Source of the DNA: CAYGWP01 sp964353455
GTDB taxonomy: Bacteria; Planctomycetota; Phycisphaerae; FEN-1346
NCBI GenBank assembly: GCA_964353455.1
Contig: CAYGWP010000342.1
Span: forward strand, 1 to 6,946
DNA: 6,946 nucleotides
Reading direction: 5' to 3'
Each line of letters begins with the position of its first letter. Position 1 is the stretch's first letter. The position numbers and the translations under genes were made by a program. The notes below the pieces were generated by a model. The model worked only from the letters and a program-made list of their open reading frames with translations, was not told the DNA's origin and searched no databases. Below, piece after piece: positions 5,577 through 6,946 of the stretch.

Positions 5577-6416
5577 CTACTGGCGGACAGCAACGGCTTC
5601 GAACTGGCCCCGGTCGGTCTTGCGGAACCGGGCATCCTTGCCCTTCGTCGCTATCTCGCGGATGATGGCCGCGTAGAGCGTCGCGGCCGGTGTCTTGCCC
5701 TTGGTCTGCCACAGGCCCTTGGCCAGAACCTTCTCAACGATGGCCTTGCAGTCCATCGGGGCCTTGGCGTCATTCAGGACGGCCGCGGCCAGCGTCAGGA
5801 TGCCCGGCTTCCGCTCGCCTTTCGGCTTGGCGGCCTTCGCCTTCTTCGCCGCGCGACCTTCCTCGGCGGCCTTGATGGCCTTGTCGAGTTCCGGGTCGGG
5901 CCGGGCGCCCTTCTCGGCGATCTCCTTCCGCCAGGCGGCCACCTTGGCGGCCTTCTCCGTCTTGGCGGCGTCCTTCTGGGTCCTGTAGTGGGCCTCGAGG
6001 GGGTTGGTGGCTTTGCCCCCGGCGGCGACGGGCGCGGCCTTGGTATCCTTGGCCGCTTCATCCGCCGGTTTGGCCCCCGCGGCAACGTGGGCCACCGGGG
6101 CGGCCTTCCCCTGGCGGCCGGCCTCGGCCCGCAACCGCTGGGCGGATTTGATGCGGACCGACTTCTTGGTCGCCAGGTTCGTCGCGTCCCACCCGCCGTG
6201 CGGGTTCTCCCGGTCGATGCGCACCTGGGCCAACCGGCCCGACACCTTGGCGATGTACTCGCCGCCGACCTTCACCTCGTTCTTCTTCATGACGGTACTC
6301 CTTCTCTGGTGCTGCGGTTCTTGTGGTGCGGCCGCTTGCCGGATGGCTTCGTGCATCGCCGCGATCCTCGCGGCGCGACGTGCGGCCCGCTCTTGTCTCT
6401 GCATCAGCGTCAACAT
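5577..6416 (-). CDS. HARE-HTH winged-helix protein with N-terminal SH3-like segment
   Basis: A 279-residue protein in three parts. Residues 43-96 begin MKKNEVKVGGEYIAKVSGRL and carry ENPHGGWDATNLATKKSVRI, a short beta-rich unit that looks SH3/KOW-like. Residues about 97-200 are an Ala/Lys/Glu-rich, probably disordered or helical, linker. Residues 204-276 fit the HARE-HTH winged helix: LTLAAAVLNDAKAPMDCKAI, then EKVLAKGLWQTKGKTPAATL, an IIREI helix and an F-R-K-x-D-R-G-Q-F wing. HARE-HTH domains occur in chromatin factors, restriction enzymes and phage proteins and are thought to read DNA or modified bases. ATG 6416 has AGGAG six bases upstream overlapping the previous gene's stop, indicating coupling. 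ATG 6290 (Met43) also has AAGGAG (6303-6298) seven bases upstream and starts exactly at the folded part (237 residues), so either or both may be used. The role in the phage is unknown; DNA binding is inferred. Confidence 0.85.
   Translation of the reverse strand: MLTLMQRQERAARRAARIAAMHEAIRQAAAPQEPQHQRRSTVMKKNEVKVGGEYIAKVSGRLAQVRIDRENPHGGWDATNLATKKSVRIKSAQRLRAEAGRQGKAAPVAHVAAGAKPADEAAKDTKAAPVAAGGKATNPLEAHYRTQKDAAKTEKAAKVAAWRKEIAEKGARPDPELDKAIKAAEEGRAAKKAKAAKPKGERKPGILTLAAAVLNDAKAPMDCKAIVEKVLAKGLWQTKGKTPAATLYAAIIREIATKGKDARFRKTDRGQFEAVAVRQ
6288..6303 (-). promoter_or_regulatory. Internal ribosome binding site and alternative start of the HARE-HTH gene
   Basis: AAGGAG (6303-6298) precedes ATG 6290-6288 by seven bases, at least as good as the site used by the upstream start at 6416. 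The 42 residues removed by starting here are basic and Gln/Ala-rich (MLTLMQRQERAARRAARIAA and following) and precede the first recognisable fold. Confidence 0.5.
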
Positions 6417-6425
6417 GCTCGTCTC

Positions 6426-6946
6426 CTACTTGCTCTGCGGCCGATACCGCATGCCGCACGTGCTGCACTTCACCTTGCCGTTGTCTTGCCACACCAATTT
6501 GTCAGCGTTTCGCTCGCGGCACTTCGGGCAGGCGTCGGTCTCGGCCACCAGTTCGTCGACCTGGGCGTTGATGGCGTCGCGGACGTAGTCCACGTCGATG
6601 GACTCGGGGTCGTCGAGGCCCGCCGCCATGTCCTGGATGACGCCCTCCAGACCGTCGAGGTCGCGGCCCAGCGCCTGCTCGACCTCGCGGCACTTCGCCC
6701 AGACCTCGTGCAGGGCAGCAACGGCGGCCCGCACCGTTGGCAGCAACTGCTCGGCTTGCTTCGTGGTGATCACGCCCCCGCCCGTGCCGAAGAAGGCAAG
6801 CCACGCCTCGCGCGTCATCGGCTCGTGAGCCTGGACGCTGCCCGGCCGCTGGACCCGCCACAAGCGGCCGTCCTCGGCGTCCACCGTCACCTTCGCGCGG
6901 CCCCGCGCCAGGCGGTTCGCCTCGCGGACCGTCAGCGGCCGCCAGG
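6426..6946 (-). CDS. Zinc-ribbon protein of unknown function, 5' end off the window
   Basis: The frame is open from the right edge to the TAG at 6426-6428. The C-terminus carries a four-cysteine zinc ribbon: CPKC, a 17-residue spacer, then CSTCGMRYRPQSK at the end. Before it is a helical region of about 80 residues (LLPTVRAAVAALHEVWAKCR, then EQALGRDL and DYVRDAINAQVDELVAE) that may form a coiled coil. The upstream part, with RPLTVREANRLARGRAKVTV and DGRLWRV, continues the same reading frame and similar composition to the edge. GTG 6890 and ATG 6818 are possible starts but neither has a ribosome site, so the true start is probably outside the window. The next gene begins nine bases after the stop and its ribosome site overlaps that stop, so the two are co-transcribed. 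The ribbon suggests nucleic-acid or protein binding; no family is recognised. Confidence 0.75.
   Translation of the reverse strand, partial: WRPLTVREANRLARGRAKVTVDAEDGRLWRVQRPGSVQAHEPMTREAWLAFFGTGGGVITTKQAEQLLPTVRAAVAALHEVWAKCREVEQALGRDLDGLEGVIQDMAAGLDDPESIDVDYVRDAINAQVDELVAETDACPKCRERNADKLVWQDNGKVKCSTCGMRYRPQSK

Noticed and set aside
1..6946. CRISPR arrays, tRNA or rRNA genes, insertion sequences, integrase or attachment sites
   Set aside because: None was seen: no regularly spaced repeats, no cloverleaf with CCA end, no transposase or integrase motifs on either strand.

Overview
The window is a piece of a tailed-phage genome, most likely a prophage or a phage contig. The DNA is G+C-rich and most genes are on the minus strand. 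Four adjacent genes form a head-morphogenesis block, read right to left: a small gpW-like protein, a lambda-type portal, a fused prohead protease/major capsid protein, and a DUF2190-type capsid cement protein that runs off the left edge. The host cannot be fixed from sequence alone. From memory of similar gene sets, the protease-capsid fusion plus an Ala/Lys-rich HARE-HTH protein fits prophages of Planctomycetota-like or other high-GC environmental bacteria. This is an inference.

Layout: 1-667 (-) capsid cement protein, 3' end missing; 668-757 spacer with a perfect hairpin and a strong ribosome binding site; 758-2800 (-) protease/scaffold-like/major capsid fusion; 2760-4229 (-) portal; 4229-4426 (-) gpW-like small protein; 4427-4905 a 479-bp gap without a convincing gene; 4906-5391 (+) a lower-GC, membrane-anchored beta-rich protein on the opposite strand; 5392-5576 a convergent spacer with two hairpins; 5577-6416 (-) HARE-HTH protein; 6426-6946 (-) zinc-ribbon protein whose 5' end lies outside the window.

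The head genes overlap or abut: TGATG between the gpW-like gene and the portal, and a 41-bp overlap between portal and protease/capsid. They probably form one translationally coupled operon. Portal, protease, capsid and cement protein would together build and stabilise the DNA-filled head. No terminase gene lies next to the gpW-like gene, where lambda-type phages usually have one. That place is taken by the gap and the plus-strand cargo gene.

The main points of interest are in and around this gap. A perfect 14-bp inverted repeat encloses a minus-strand intrinsic terminator and lies directly beside the Shine-Dalgarno sequence of the first head gene; this looks like an attenuator-type leader RNA. 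A candidate promoter with a 12-bp palindrome lies upstream of it. The plus-strand gene has the hallmarks of a moron and resembles, in architecture only, membrane-anchored beta-barrel immune effectors such as Cap15. Inside the protease-capsid fusion, a strong Shine-Dalgarno and ATG fall exactly at the protease/capsid boundary and could make free capsid protein from the same gene.
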